Source: Heterobilharzia americana (taxonomy: Eukaryota; Platyhelminthes; Trematoda; Strigeidida; Schistosomatidae). From it: DNA of 64,000 nt. The notes under the pieces were generated by a model. That model did not search any database. It saw only the letters and a program-made list of their open reading frames with translations, and was not told the DNA's origin. Shown piece by piece: positions 1 to 13,700 of this stretch. Location: contig OX104134.1 of NCBI GenBank assembly GCA_944470555.2, positions 100,310,701 through 100,374,700 of the forward strand. Reading direction: 5' to 3'. The translations under genes were made by a program, and so were the position numbers. Positions within the stretch are counted from its first letter, which is position 1. Each line of letters opens with the position of its first letter.

Positions 1-1610
1 TCCCACTGAACTCAATAGTACTCATCACTTCAAACGCCAAAGTGTTCACTACCCACTAGGCAACTGGGGAATAAGAGTCACCACTTTTGCAGCGAGTATC
101 ATTTGGTGTTGTTTGGTACCTGTAATTTCGCTAGTGTTTATTCCTTTGTTTATATGTGGAGGACACATTATAAGAGTATAATCTAAGTGATTTATTTATC
201 TGGGATTTTTTTTATTATCCCACACTCATTTCTGCCTCGCTTTCTGTTTTGTTTACTTGGAATATTGAACAAGTTCCTGCCTATGCATGCTTACGTGCAC
301 TTGTGTTTATGCGTGTGCATGTATAATGGAGGCTAAATGACTAGACGGTCGGGGACTGAAATGACAAATTCCTTGTGACTCATTTTTGTGACCGTCAATA
401 GTTTGATTATGCGGGCAAGAAAAAATGGTACATTTCTGCTGTTCAGTGTGATATGGCATTTATTGTCATGGTGTACTTAAAGTTCTGCATGTATGTGTCT
501 GCCCTTTTTCCTTGTTCATCAGGCCTTTTTTGTATAAACAAGGCGCTTTTATGCCAACATATAAGTCATGTGCACTCGATAAGGTTTTCTTTATGTTGCG
601 GTTTGTAGACTTGGCAAGCAGTTAAACATTTACAGTTGGTATTCATTACGCACTGACTAACTGACATCAGTTGGAGAAACCTTAAAAAAAAACCTGAGAC
701 TATTGGACCGATAGCTGTTTCGTTCTACTAGTGTATGCAGTTGACTGACTTCTTCGCAGCGCGTACCCATGACCTTACCTTGGCAGCGATCGAACTCAGG
801 ACCTACAGGTTCCGCGGGTCATGGGTACGCATTGGTGAGTAGTCCTATAGTAGTGTCTGTTGCGCTAGCCGATAACCTCCTAGTGCAAGGTAAGATCATT
901 TTACCACCTGTGTGTGTATAAGCGTGACTCCAACCACATACAGTGTACATTTCCGACACAATTTATCGCCAAGTATCATATCGAGATGACTCCACAACCC
1001 TGAGACATGGTTTTTATGGTGCCATTTCTCTCACCGCCTTCTTTGTGCTATAACTAAGTAGGGTTCTCCACAGATTTGAAGTCTAATGGGGGATTCGGGT
1101 GTGGAAGGTTTTGTCTTTAGACACTAGTGTATAAACTCCAGCCTTCTGCATTCTGGTTTGTTCTGTTATTGAGCACCTCTAACCCCCTCCTTTTCGAAGT
1201 GTCGGTTCAGTCCCCACTGAGTCCCTTTTCTAACTGCTTTCAGAGTCAAGTCAGTCGGTGTTTTCACTAAATCTATTCCTGAAGCCATAACAACGAGACG
1301 ATTTTGACCTATAACAGTTTCTAGTTGGCCGTAGGGTATCACTGCTAAATATCTAGATAAGTTGAAGTATTTCCGAAGCCTACTGTGTATGTGATAAGGT
1401 AAAACGGTTTATGAACTTTTATAGTGTATTTGGCGGTTAGCAGTTGATTCTATTTGGGACTCACTCGTCAGGTCGATGTATCTGTCTGCATCATCCAGGG
1501 AGTAGGGAGTAATGTTGTCATCCAACTGCGACTCGAATAGAGTAGTACGCATTGCTTGAGGCGCGAAGCGTTCATTATCCCCTAGGCCAACGGGGCACGA
1601 CAGCTGCTGG
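1..1610. other. 5' region of the gene (upstream or intronic), no firm gene
   Basis: No coding exon is supported here. It holds degenerate interspersed repeat sequence: a stretch at about 1060-1230 resembles 57680-57840 (shared words around ctagtgtataaactcc). 620-690 resembles one arm of the foldback at 58931-59048. A small inverted repeat (14-bp arms, 761-774 and 817-830) flanks a tRNA-like GATCGAACTC box. I see no convincing promoter. Confidence 0.5.
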
Positions 1611-1701
1611 ATGTTTCACAATTCTGAAGAGACAAACAGAAGGCTGGTTGTCAATAGTTCTTGCTGCAAAAAAGTGAAAGTGGATAAATGTTCAAAAGAA
1701 G
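1611..1701 (+). CDS. candidate first coding exon of the RasGAP gene
   Basis: ATG at 1611 opens 30 codons that start MFHNSEETNRR and end KVDKCSKE plus one base, before a strong donor GTAAGT at 1702. That single base joins the two-base lead of the exon at 2358 to make a glycine codon, so the phase fits. An in-frame stop lies at 1557-1559, so ATG 1611 could be the initiator; alternatively this is an internal exon entered through the acceptor-like ccctag ending at 1585. The encoded peptide is short and basic and matches no domain I recognise. The call rests on splice phase and donor strength only. Confidence 0.42.
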
Positions 1702-4700
1702 GTAAGTCTGTGTGATATTCCTGCGTTAACCCAGTGGCAAATTTGTCTGACTGTAATTGACTTTAGCACGTGGTTCGGTTTATTCACTCTTAACCCTGAC
1801 CTTGAGCGTGATTGGCTTAGAATAGACCTGCCCAATCTCTTACCAAACTCATCCCACTCTACCCATATGGCGATTCACGCAATCCAGCCCTCAAAACTAG
1901 CCAATTACAAAACAACACAGAGTTTGGTGTTTGTTGTTCATACATTTCAGGCAGTCTGATTCATATGTGCATATAACTGAATTGCTTGACCATGACGTAC
2001 CATAATTGATGAGCATGAAACAACCAATTAATGTCAAGCCCAAAATAAATGAGAGGAAGCACAATATGCTGGATTGATGGATTTCACTCGATATGCTGAA
2101 TTGTTTCTGAACTATGTGTTGACATGACGTGTAACAACTCGGGCGGTTACACAGTAGTCTGAATTCCCATGTCTCATCTTGATATGACGATGGTGGCGTT
2201 TTTCTCTAAAATAAAACTTGTGAAACTGACATATTACGTCAACATTTCAAACTATGTTCATTCACTTATTTCATTCATTCAGTACCATATATATATGTCG
2301 CATTAAATCAATTTAACCTTAATCGGTTCACGATTTTGCTTAACTTTTTATTTCAAGGTCACGTTGGCCAACAGACGAACACCAGGGGTAGTAATCGTAA
2401 TAATAACACAAACTCTATCGCCTCACTGAAAGCAGCGACGACTTCAGCTACTGGAACAACTGATCAGCTGATCAATTCACTCTGTCGTACATCATCCTTA
2501 GCCAGATATCAATATCGAAATGATGAAGGGGTTTCAAATAAGTCGAACCAACATCATCAGCATCAGCAACGTTACAATCCAACTCCAGATCCTTCACACT
2601 ATCCCACAGAACAGTCGAACTACCATGATACTCTCCCATGTGTGTCAACTCTACAACTGACTTCTGATAGTAAATCGTCCTCACTAAGTAAGGAAAGTGG
2701 TGGACGAAAAATATTGGTAAGTAAAATTTTCTCCTTCTCTTCTCAACAATTTTCACTGAACCAATCAAATCAATAAATATTGATGATTCCCTCCCCCTCC
2801 CCCCCCAGCTTTTTCTGAGTGTATATTATTTCTTATCAGATCGCTGATCAATTGTTACATGGTAAGATGTATAGTCTGCAAACTTGGGGCACCGGTATCC
2901 ATGTGACATACACACACCACTCACAGGGGTTTGGACCCACGTCACCCAGTGTTGCAGATAGCGACGTTATCACTGCGGTATTCGGGCTGCAATTGGTTCG
3001 ATTCTGCATACATTCCACCCGTCACTCATTCAGTTAGAGTGAGGAGGGAGATGGTACCTGAAACGTGATTGAGGCTGGTAACTACTTCATAATATTCAAA
3101 TTCGACATCACTGCCTGCCTATCTGAGTTGTCAAAGTCGGTCTGGGAGCTGATGCTGTTTGAGTTTTTTCAAATAAACGGTTTTGAATTTCAACTGAGTC
3201 GGGAGTTTTTGCGCTTCTGGCAGCTTTCAGAAGCATTTGTTGGTGGTGGCTTGGCCTGGGCAACTGTCTGTCATTCAGTGGAGGCCAGGAAGGTCCCCCA
3301 ATTGAGGTGGCTTGCACATGTATTGCAAATGTTCAACCACTGCTTCGTTGACGTGCAACCCTAGCAGAAGTAAGGTTAAGTTGAAAGAGGTCTACTTTAA
3401 TTTCTACGTTGATTTGTGTGTCTTTCTGTCTGGCTCTGTTGTCAGTGGATCTAATTTAGCGCTCTTTCAAAATGACAGGGTTTAACCCCAACCTGTTAGG
3501 CTTCAGTGTACACACGCATACTCTAGATAGGTTAGTCGGTTGGCCAACCCGACTCGTTGGAGATCTATTTCGTTGAAGAAATAGCACAACTCTCGCCTCG
3601 CGAACTGCTGGTAGCACCCGTCTCTCTCCTTGCGATATTATCCCCGTTAACTGGCAACGCCCGAGTTAATAAGACTGGCTTCCGGACCATAAAGTGCTCT
3701 TTAAATTTGTTTCAATGCTGTTGACTACTGGAACTGGAAACTGGATTCCCTTACGATTTAGTCGCACCGCTCGCAATGAATCGGGAGTAGCCTCCCTACT
3801 TTGAAGACCCACATTACTGAACTTGTGTATATAGACCTCGTCGACCGCAGTTTACACTAAATCACTTGACCGTGTAGTGGATTTAATCAAGCAGGGCCTC
3901 AAATAACTTCAATGCATGATCCCCTTCATCAAGCATAGTACGTCAGGATTTCTCAACAATGCTTCCTACAGTTATTCCTATCAATGTGAGTAGTATCTTG
4001 GACTTTAAGCCGCTGACTCCATGACTCTGACTTTCTTCTGCATTTAGTGGCGTGGATTCAAACCCCTTGGTTAGGAAATCACTGCTGTTGAGGTTTCAGA
4101 CACTCCTTGTTGACGAATGTCAAAAGACACGAAACCTATGTGGAAAGGGGTTTCCTGCTTACTGACTTTCACAGTCTAACGTTAAAATCCTGGATGGTCA
4201 CTCTTCAGTGAATTGTTTAGTTGATAGTGGTCACTAGCAGCACTCAGGGTGTGTTTCGTTAACTGTGAGCAGCATCAGCCGAATATACTCATATCGTAGT
4301 GATTGATGATGTTTTCACTGTAGGCTTCAACCCAAAACTAATAATGTCACGCTAGAAATCATGACAGTCTCGAGGAATCCGCACAATGCCGCCCTCCTAT
4401 GTCCAAATAGCACTCGTTTCCGGTCGACTTCATGAATATTTTAGCCTGATCGATTCAGCTCAGAAGGTCCGACCGACTGTGGTGGTTATCGTGCTCCCGT
4501 GGCTTAGAGGATAACGCTCTCGCGTTTGAAGCGAAGGGTATTGGATTCCAGCCTCGGTGAGAACAACATCACTCACTGGGGTGCAGGTGCATCTGGCTGA
4601 CGAGCCCTAAGTAGGGCGAAACGCGCGTCCTAGATTCCTCTACCAGTCACAAAGATCAATATAACGTTCAACTGTTGTTTAAACCATGGCTAATAGTTAT

Positions 4701-7700
4701 GGATGATATGGAGCTACTCATTTAATTTATTCAGTAGTATATTTCGTTTGTCTTTCACGCTTGCAGTTTTGTTTTTCGTAGGAAGCTACGTTGAAGCTTC
4801 TTACCATAAGACTGTGAAGAATTGCAAACACCTGAATTGAAATGAAATCTCACCTCTTGAGATCAGATGGAAGGAACTGTTGGCACAAATAACTAGTCGA
4901 TGCTGCACATCAGTATAGTAGGCAGCAAGCCACTCGCCTATAGTGTATGCAGGCTGTGGAAGCCTCGGTAGGCTGAATGGAGTTCAAACTCGTGACTCAT
5001 TGGCTGAAGGTCAACTCCCTCAACCAACGACTCTCAACTCCACAAAGGATGGCGGGAACATAGGATGTTGCTTGTTCGTGTGTCATGATAAGAGGCTTAG
5101 AAAAGGTGGAGCATGTTTCTAGCTGATGCAGTGGATGTTTAAACTAAGTTGCCTTCTCAGCCAGTCGACAAAAAAGTCCAGTTCAATGGACAATTCAATC
5201 TCAACAATAAGAACTTTCCAAAGCACCACTGTTATTAACGCAACCGGGAATTTGTTATAACTTTGGCTGCAGTTGACTTAATCACGTGATTCTGTCGATT
5301 GTTCAATGTTAACGCTGACCTTGCATGTGATTGGCCTAGGATGTATTTTCCCAGCATCATATTATACTCACTCCACTCCACCCTCACGATGAGTCACGCA
5401 ACTCAGCCTTCTCATCTACGCTTGCTGATAGCATATTTCAGTCTGATTCATCTGTACATGTAACTGAATTACCAGACCACAACGCACCATAGTTTATCAG
5501 AATGAAACAACCAATCAATTTCAAGTACAAAATAAATGGTAGAATGCACAATTTACAGAACTGATTAGTTTCACTCAACATGCTGTAATTATTTTTGAAC
5601 TGTAAGTGATACAGAAATAGGTGTTGGATCAGTCGAAAGCTGTTCAATCGAGCTATGCGACAACTGGGTTACCAATTAGGTCACAAGTAAAATAAGGTTT
5701 AAAATCAATAAAATAGTATAATCAATGACACTCATGGTGAAATGTGGGTTGCTTTTCATTAATGTATGAAGAAGGGGGATATGCTTTTGCATTAGATGTA
5801 CGCCAGGTAACGCTTGATCAATACAACTCTATGATCTATCTTGTCTTGACATCAAAAGACGAAATATCTCCTCATCAGCAGTCGTCACAGATAACTGAAA
5901 ATAAAGTGATTCGATGGGAATCGGTCGGCACTGATCAGCCAGTTAGTTAGACAACTTCTCAACTGAAAAATGCTGAGTCTACACGAATAGGTCGGTTTTT
6001 TAAGTAAACAGGGTTCGAGCACTTGGAGCCTCTATTTTAACTCATAAGTTAAAACTAAATACACTTTCTACAGCTCTTGTTTAACTTGACATTGTCCTAA
6101 GAACGTTTTTTTTCTTTAAAAAAATCACAAAATCAGTTCAGTGTTAAATGACCTTGTAAGTTTGTTGTTTATCTGCGTTATCCGCATTGTCAGTTTGTTT
6201 GTTTGTTTGTTTTTACGGAAAACTCATCAGATCAATAAAATCGGAATACTAAAATCTCTACTCATCAATCAACTAATGAATAAAACAATGCACTGAGGTC
6301 ACAAAAAAGAGAATTTGGTTAGAATAGAATATTATTTATTTTATTGATATTTGTGAAGTCCGCTGTATCATCCTATTTGAGGCTTTTTAGCTGGGGGTAT
6401 TTACCTCCCAGTGAGTGATGGTGCTCCCGTTGAGACTCGAGCCCACTGCCTATCTCTCCAAATACCGGAATATTTTCCCCTGGGATACTTGGACTTGAAA
6501 CTCACCTCTCATTCTAAGGATATAAGTTGTTATCATCTATTGAAACTTATGATTTTCCTGTAGTTTTACTGAATCAGATTGACCGACGTCTGTCGGCAGA
6601 TGGGCTCGTGAGCAGATGCCTCGATACTGCCTAAAGCTGCATTTTGTTATAATTTGTTTGGTTAGTGGCTATTTCGGGCCTCGCTCATCAACTGGATATA
6701 CCTCCACTTCAGGGAATGGTGGTGTTCCCACTTAGGCCTGAACCCTGTAGTGGATGGTGAGCGCATTCACCTGATGAGTCTCAAATTGGACGAAACACAT
6801 GTATCCTGGCTTCCACAACTAATCAATATTAATTAATTTGAAGAGAGAGAGAGGGAAGGAGGAAAACATGAAAATTTTCTTATAAACTGACGAACAGAAT
6901 ATTGTTTGTCTAAATAGTGAACTAATGATGACTGACAGTTTACCAACATCTACCTACGCCTTCAACTTGGAATATATGGTTCAAGTAGAGTTTTGGACAG
7001 TTATGTAATATCAAGAGACCTAAATGATTGACCGGAAACAGAAAAGCAGCATCTAGATACTGTAAAAGTGACTTTTATCGAAAATCCCTGATAAATTAGA
7101 AACTACGTTCTCCTCCACACACTGAATGGTTATACCGAGACTGGAAGATGGTTTTCCTAGACAGGCCACTTCCTGTTGGGCTGGTCAGTTCCACTACTCC
7201 TATGGAGTCAGATGGATACGTCGGCCTCCGCTTTAGGTGTTTAATTCCCCATTCTTGCAGCCACCTTCCAGAGTGATTCAGCGAACGTGTGATAAAGGCC
7301 CGTACCAGCTCCATATTAAAGCCTTTAGCTCATGAGAGCCATATGGTGGATGTGAATCGAACTCCAGGTATTTCATCCCACTGGCATGGGACTCGTCGAC
7401 AGTGGACACCCATCACCCCCCACCATGGACTAAGCCCAGAACCTTCACTTTTCATGATCAGCACCTTACCACTAAGGCACCGGGTGGGAATCCAATGTTT
7501 CACACTTCTATCAGTTCGGGATAGAGCGCGATCTCTGCATGTTTGATGCAAAACTATACAATATGGGCACATAAATGTACAGCCTAGCGAACAAGAAGTT
7601 CCCGAAAAAATATTCCTTGTCCATTCGAATGGCTTTTGGAAAATCAGTGTGATATGCATTCTTGCGTGAGCTGGAAAACAAATTGATGTCGTTCAACGTG

Positions 7701-10700
7701 TTCTGTTAGTATTATTACTGGTGGACGTTTCGCTGTCAACAAAGAAGTCATAGTCAGCGAAACTGATCAACAGAAGTGAAGCTGGAACATATTTTTGAAA
7801 AAGAAATTCTCACACAGATGAAGTCTACTTGGGGTCGTTGAACGGTGGGGTAGGAATGAACACTGTTGGAACATATCTTCTGTTCGATTGGTCAGTCGAC
7901 AGAGTAATGGTATCATCTGGAAGTACTGACAAGAATTCAAGTGGGCGAATCCATCCTTCTGCTATTGTACAGTTATATCCAGTCAGATGCAGCTCAGTTC
8001 CAGTTGATGTTCTCATCAATTTTAAGAGATAATTCCCGGATGACTGTGGAGAAGCGCTATCGAAAGTATTCAGAAAGTAATTCAGTCCATGGTCTGTGAG
8101 GATTGGTCGGTCTCAAGGTCGTTTCTAGCTGGACAACCAATGAAAGCTCAGGGATACTGGAAAATTCATCCATCCTACTGGGGGACTCCTCAGCAGTGCA
8201 CACCAGCAACCATACCCTTGGGGATCGAACTCAGGACCTTGAGGTTCCATCATCCAATGCTGTCGGCAAATATTTGTCCCCACAGTCATCTTGGTTGGTT
8301 GCTGTCACATACGGCTATGAATATCTTGTGTGATGGCATGCGTGTTACCAGCTCGGTTGTCACGTATAGCCCCGCCGGTTAAGTCTAAATTTTGGCTGCG
8401 TGGCTTAGACCAACAGTAAAGTAATACTAGATTTTTGAACTGGTCACCTCTAACCTCACTCCATCCACAATCTACTTCAGCTAATGTTGAGCAATTGGAT
8501 GACACATGTTCTAGCTAGCTGGAGCTTTACCATCCCAATACATATCACAACACAACTGGATTGGTTAGCTTGTCCTTTAGTCAGTTAGACCTGTTATTGC
8601 AATATTAAGGATGAATATTGGCTAGGAGTGGAATCTGGGACACGAACGTTCCGTCCTATTTGACACTTATCAACTGGAAAAGCGCCAGCCCCCAGTGAGT
8701 GACATTGCCCACACCCCCGAAACTAGAATCTAACACTTATCACTCAGAAATCAATGTAGAACCTCCCAGAGGAGTGTACCGTTTCAAGTCGCTGCACACT
8801 TCACCCACTATGCAAAGAATAACTGGACAGAAAAAGATTGCTATCAAAGTAGGAGTAGATATATGCGAGGAGAAACAGTCTGAAAATGCAGGTTATTCAG
8901 AATACAACGTTTCGAAGACTTCAAAGAGTGAATATATCTGTATCGCTGTTAACGAATTCCAGCCATTTCACCAAGATTCCTCAACCACTGACTCGTTTAT
9001 CGTCTTGGGGACCCGAGCCATGTAGTGTATACCCACCCCCCATACGGCTCGGACAAACAGTCAGGCTTATGCCGCACCTTATTCTGGTCACTCTGAGCCC
9101 TTTTCCAAGCTAATCCAACTTCTCTTGACATTTCACATCGAGTTCGGGGGTGATTCGACATATGCAGCACATTTGCTAGCCACCTTAGTCGGTGAAGGTT
9201 CATAGCCCCATCGACTAAGTGACTTGCCTTAATTATCCGTTGTCTCATTTAGGAACTGACTAGTAGTGAAATCAGTTAAATGGAAGTAATCGACAGGAAG
9301 CCCTGACTGTATCTAGGTTTCGTCTCTGCCGACACTTTCCAGAGCAAGGCTTATCTCCAACTTTGAAGTGACTGGTACTCTCCATCCCACAAGGGATTCG
9401 AACCTGCGTCACCTACAACTAGTGACTGGTCTCCCGTAGAATTGGATTAGATAGATTTATTGATCACTGGGGGGTAACCGACTTCACACTTCGACACAAG
9501 ACAATCGGTACTGATCACTGAAATACTGTCTCCATACACTATTGGAAGAAACAAAAACATGCCTGTGAACGCAGGCTTTTTTCATGCATTAAAAAAGCAA
9601 AAACCAGCTGAGAATACAATCGTTTTTATTGGTACTTTCTGGACCAATAACTGCCAAATTTAATCTTGAAAAATTGCCATCTCAGTTACTGATTGATAAT
9701 CGACCAATAAAATACAAGTGACACTAGCCTTGACCAAAGTCAAGGATGAATAGTCAGTTGATATTTATACATGGGGAAAAAGTTGACCAATCAGCTGTCT
9801 TTCTATTCTCTCTAACATGAATAAGATATAGAGATGCAGCTTAGAGTAAATTTTCCCTAACACTCCGACTTCGTCTGACATTGCTGATTAATCTACAGTA
9901 TTCGAGTAGATTTTGCTCAGTGCTAGTGAAACATAAGTGGCATACACCTCAGCTAGTAAATCTTAGAATGTCCAGTAACCTATTCTTTTCGAAAAAAAAT
10001 ATTTTCTACTGATAAAAAAATGTTTATTGACAAACTTTTGGGTGCATTAGTCGTGTGTCTGTGGAGAACATGCACATATCTACATGATCACTACCCGTAG
10101 AAATGGGAGGTGGCTTTCCAGTGTAGCCTATTTGTGCATTACGGTCAGTAAGCTGTATTAGCTCATGAAGTCTCTGACTGGTGGCCTGCACAACTACGCA
10201 CTTCATCATCGATGGTGTGAACTGAACTTTTGCAGGTACATCGACTACTGAGTTCGGAGTCAAACAAGGGAAACAACCGTTCTTAGTATTTACATGGCTG
10301 CGATCTAATTGGTGAAATGCAGAAATCAGTGTGATTACTTTCTAACTATTGTTCATAATGTTAAACAGTAGTGATAGTGGTAGCATATCTCGCAAGTTTA
10401 TGACGCTTAAGTTGCGATTTGATGTCGGGCGGCTGGCAGCGCGACACCAGCATCTTCATATACAGGTTGGTTGAACCCACAGGTAACAGGTCATTGTCTC
10501 GGTCAGTTAAACCCCTAGTCAACATTAGAGTTTCAAGAGACTGGTGTTGAGTTCCATTCATACTAAGAACAAAATCACTCCTCACTGGAAGATAGATACC
10601 TACAGCTGACGAGTTCTAGGTAGAACGAAACGCTTGTCTCATGGATTCCGCTATCAGCCACTGCACATAATCACTGGCTAATTGAAATCATAAAATATAT

Positions 10701-13700
10701 CGAGGAATCCGCACACACCAGCTCCAGATTCCCTAACAGTCCCCAGGCAATTCACTCCAATCGAAGATGCCACATTACAGAATACAACATCACAACAACT
10801 GTTTAACTTTTGACTCAATACAACCATGACAAGAATGACCAGTATCGATTTCAGGAGAGCATTTGGGAAGAAGGCTCAATCTGGAGGCTGACAACACACC
10901 ATCATCCACACTTCTAACCAGTTGTCGCCGACATCACGACTTCGTGTTCACCGATCCCGTCAACTTCCCACAGGCCTAAAAATTACACACAAATCAGACT
11001 TACACACGCTGTGATCATCATCGTCCACTTGTAATCCATCGTCTCATGACTATTTGTCAGACATGATTTAGCAAGACGAAGATCAGTTGCATAATCCCTT
11101 GACACCAACACAATAGTCGACAAGTTTCTGAATGTAAGGTCTGTGTAATTGGACAGTGGTGAGCTGAAGGGGGATGGTGTTGAGTGGAAAGTGTGCTGAT
11201 ATCTCTGACTGGAGCGTCGAGTTAGGTTGATTCGAATCTCTGGTTGTGGGGTGGGTACCGCCTTCCTTTTGTTTATGAGTGTGCCTTGCTCTGACGAGTT
11301 TTGACAAGCTCGAAACCCAGGTGAAGCAAGGCTGTCTGCCGATCGTCTGCAAGCAGCTGATATCCATCGAAGTGTACTGTGATGACGCGTCTCGCAGCTT
11401 GCTGACTGGCCAGATTGGAAAATGATTTTTAGAATTCGGTCGGGACTGATGACCACACAAGATTACATTGGTGTTGCGCTCTTGTTTCGGCTGTGTGATC
11501 TGAATTTGTTCAGGTATATAGCTGATGAGTCTTGCCTCAGGTGAGCGAAACTGCTGCACTGTGTTCAGATCACTATGATGTGACCCATCCTTGCCAGTGG
11601 CTTCAAACTACTACTAATATCATACAGTAGTATATTTCGTCAGTTTATGACACTTTGGGGTCTTAGAACATACTTTATGGTTACTGAAAAGAAACACGGG
11701 CATGTGTTAAAGTACTCAACTGTGATAAGTGTCATTGTTTGTCATATAATGTGCATAAATAACCTTGAAACTGGCCCTTCAGAACATGCTGGTCATCATG
11801 GGGTTCGAAACTCATAACCCTTCGGTCTAAAACCGAATATCTAAGACATAAAACCACCGACCAATAATCATGGGAAATTGGTTTCTGCCATAATTTGACC
11901 AGACTGTTTCGCCGGTTACGGATTGTTCTGACTAAGGTTCACCTGGGAAGTGGAAAATTGGCACGGATGCGAGCGAGACAGAGTCGGTAGGGGGAGGCGG
12001 AATTAATTGAAAATCAATTTCTTCTGTGCACTATTAGACTTCTGAATATATTTCGTTTTGCCGAGATCGTCATAACTACGAGTTTCAGTTTGATTCATGT
12101 ATGCAGATGGCTGCCACCGCCGCCACAGTGTTTATTCTACATTATCGACACCAATAAAAGATTAGGCTATTAAACATCAACTGATAACAGCTGAAATTCT
12201 TTTCACCTTTTTCATCAATCTCTTTATTAGCATTCTATGTGTTTTAATGTATCTTCCAGTGGTTACCATGACGGCTGTTTTCAGATGGGCGTATTTTAAA
12301 ACTTTCATTATCTCCTACTGTGCATTATAGATTGGCATAACCAGATTCATTGGTAGGCTAACTAACTCACTCACCTGCTTGCTAACTAGTGGATTACTAA
12401 GCACAAAAAAGATTTTTATCAGAAATCTTTTACGCTTAAAAATCAGTGCTAACTATTTGCTATTTCCCTTACAAGTTTTGTGGCGAATTTGTATAACAAA
12501 TCTACTTAGCCAATCACTACAAAGGGAATCCCCCTCTCCAGTAAATTCTGACCACCCAACACTAATAAAGGCCACCCCTTCAGTTAGAGAAAATCGACCA
12601 ATCAACGTACAACATACTCATCCCTATACATATGAGCCAACCAATCGCATCAGAGCTATGAGTGAACAAAAGAAATCGACCAATCACACTGTTGCTTATC
12701 CCTCTAAGAAAATCAGAGGTGGGAAGTCGACTAATCAGGTTCAGCACATCCTCACACACCAACCAGCCAACTAATCAGATTGTATTCAAACAGAATAGCA
12801 CGTTATAAATATTCATGCACAACCAATTATTTCACTTTTTCAGAAGCTCTCATCACTGGTGACTATATGTGAAGTATGACGTGGAAACGTCTAGCATTTA
12901 ACACCACCTCAAGAAACCACTTGATCTGACCAATTCCAAGTTTGATACCGAACCTACTTAATGGAATAATATTGATTAAATTTACCAAAGGAGTCAGACA
13001 GACTGTACTCTCCTCTNNNNNNNNNNNNNNNNNNNNNNNNNNNNNNNNNNNNNNNNNNNNNNNNNNNNNNNNNNNNNNNNNNNNNNNNNNNNNNNNNNNN
13101 NNNNNNNNNNNNNNNNNNNNNNNNNNNNNNNNNNNNNNNNNNNNNNNNNNNNNNNNNNNNNNNNNNNNNNNNNNNNNNNNNNNNNNNNNNNNNNNNNNNN
13201 NNNNNNNNNNNNNNNNNNNNNNNNNNNNNNNNNNNNNNNNNNNNNNNNNNNNNNNNNNNNNNNNNNNNNNNNNNNNNNNNNNNNNNNNNNNNNNNNNNNN
13301 NNNNNNNNNNNNNNNNNNNNNNNNNNNNNNNNNNNNNNNNNNNNNNNNNNNNNNNNNNNNNNNNNNNNNNNNNNNNNNNNNNNNNNNNNNNNNNNNNNNN
13401 NNNNNNNNNNNNNNNNNNNNNNNNNNNNNNNNNNNNNNNNNNNNNNNNNNNNNNNNNNNNNNNNNNNNNNNNNNNNNNNNNNNNNNNNNNNNNNNNNNNN
13501 NNNNNNNNNNNNNNNNGGTGACAAGGCTCATTCACGTCAAAACCATAGTCAGATGATTCCTATTCAGATCAGTTATAACTACTTATCGTATGGAATAATG
13601 TTTCTTGGTCATATGGATGGATATCGTACGTACTGTCAATTTAAGCGATAAGAAGCAGGCAAAAGCCTACATAAATGCCTAAACATCATCAGAAAAACCA

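Noticed and set aside
4497..4560. Functional tRNA genes (also near 22120, 36895, 53040)
   Set aside because: Only A- and B-box-like parts are present; no cloverleaf with proper acceptor stem. They are SINE heads.
10983..11559. Two overlapping minus-strand open frames of about 157 codons
   Set aside because: Different frames of the same stretch, no similarity I recognise, no splice context, and they overlap a family-C repeat found elsewhere.
12863..13556. Open frames of up to 222 codons across the N run
   Set aside because: They are made almost wholly of undetermined bases; no coding evidence.
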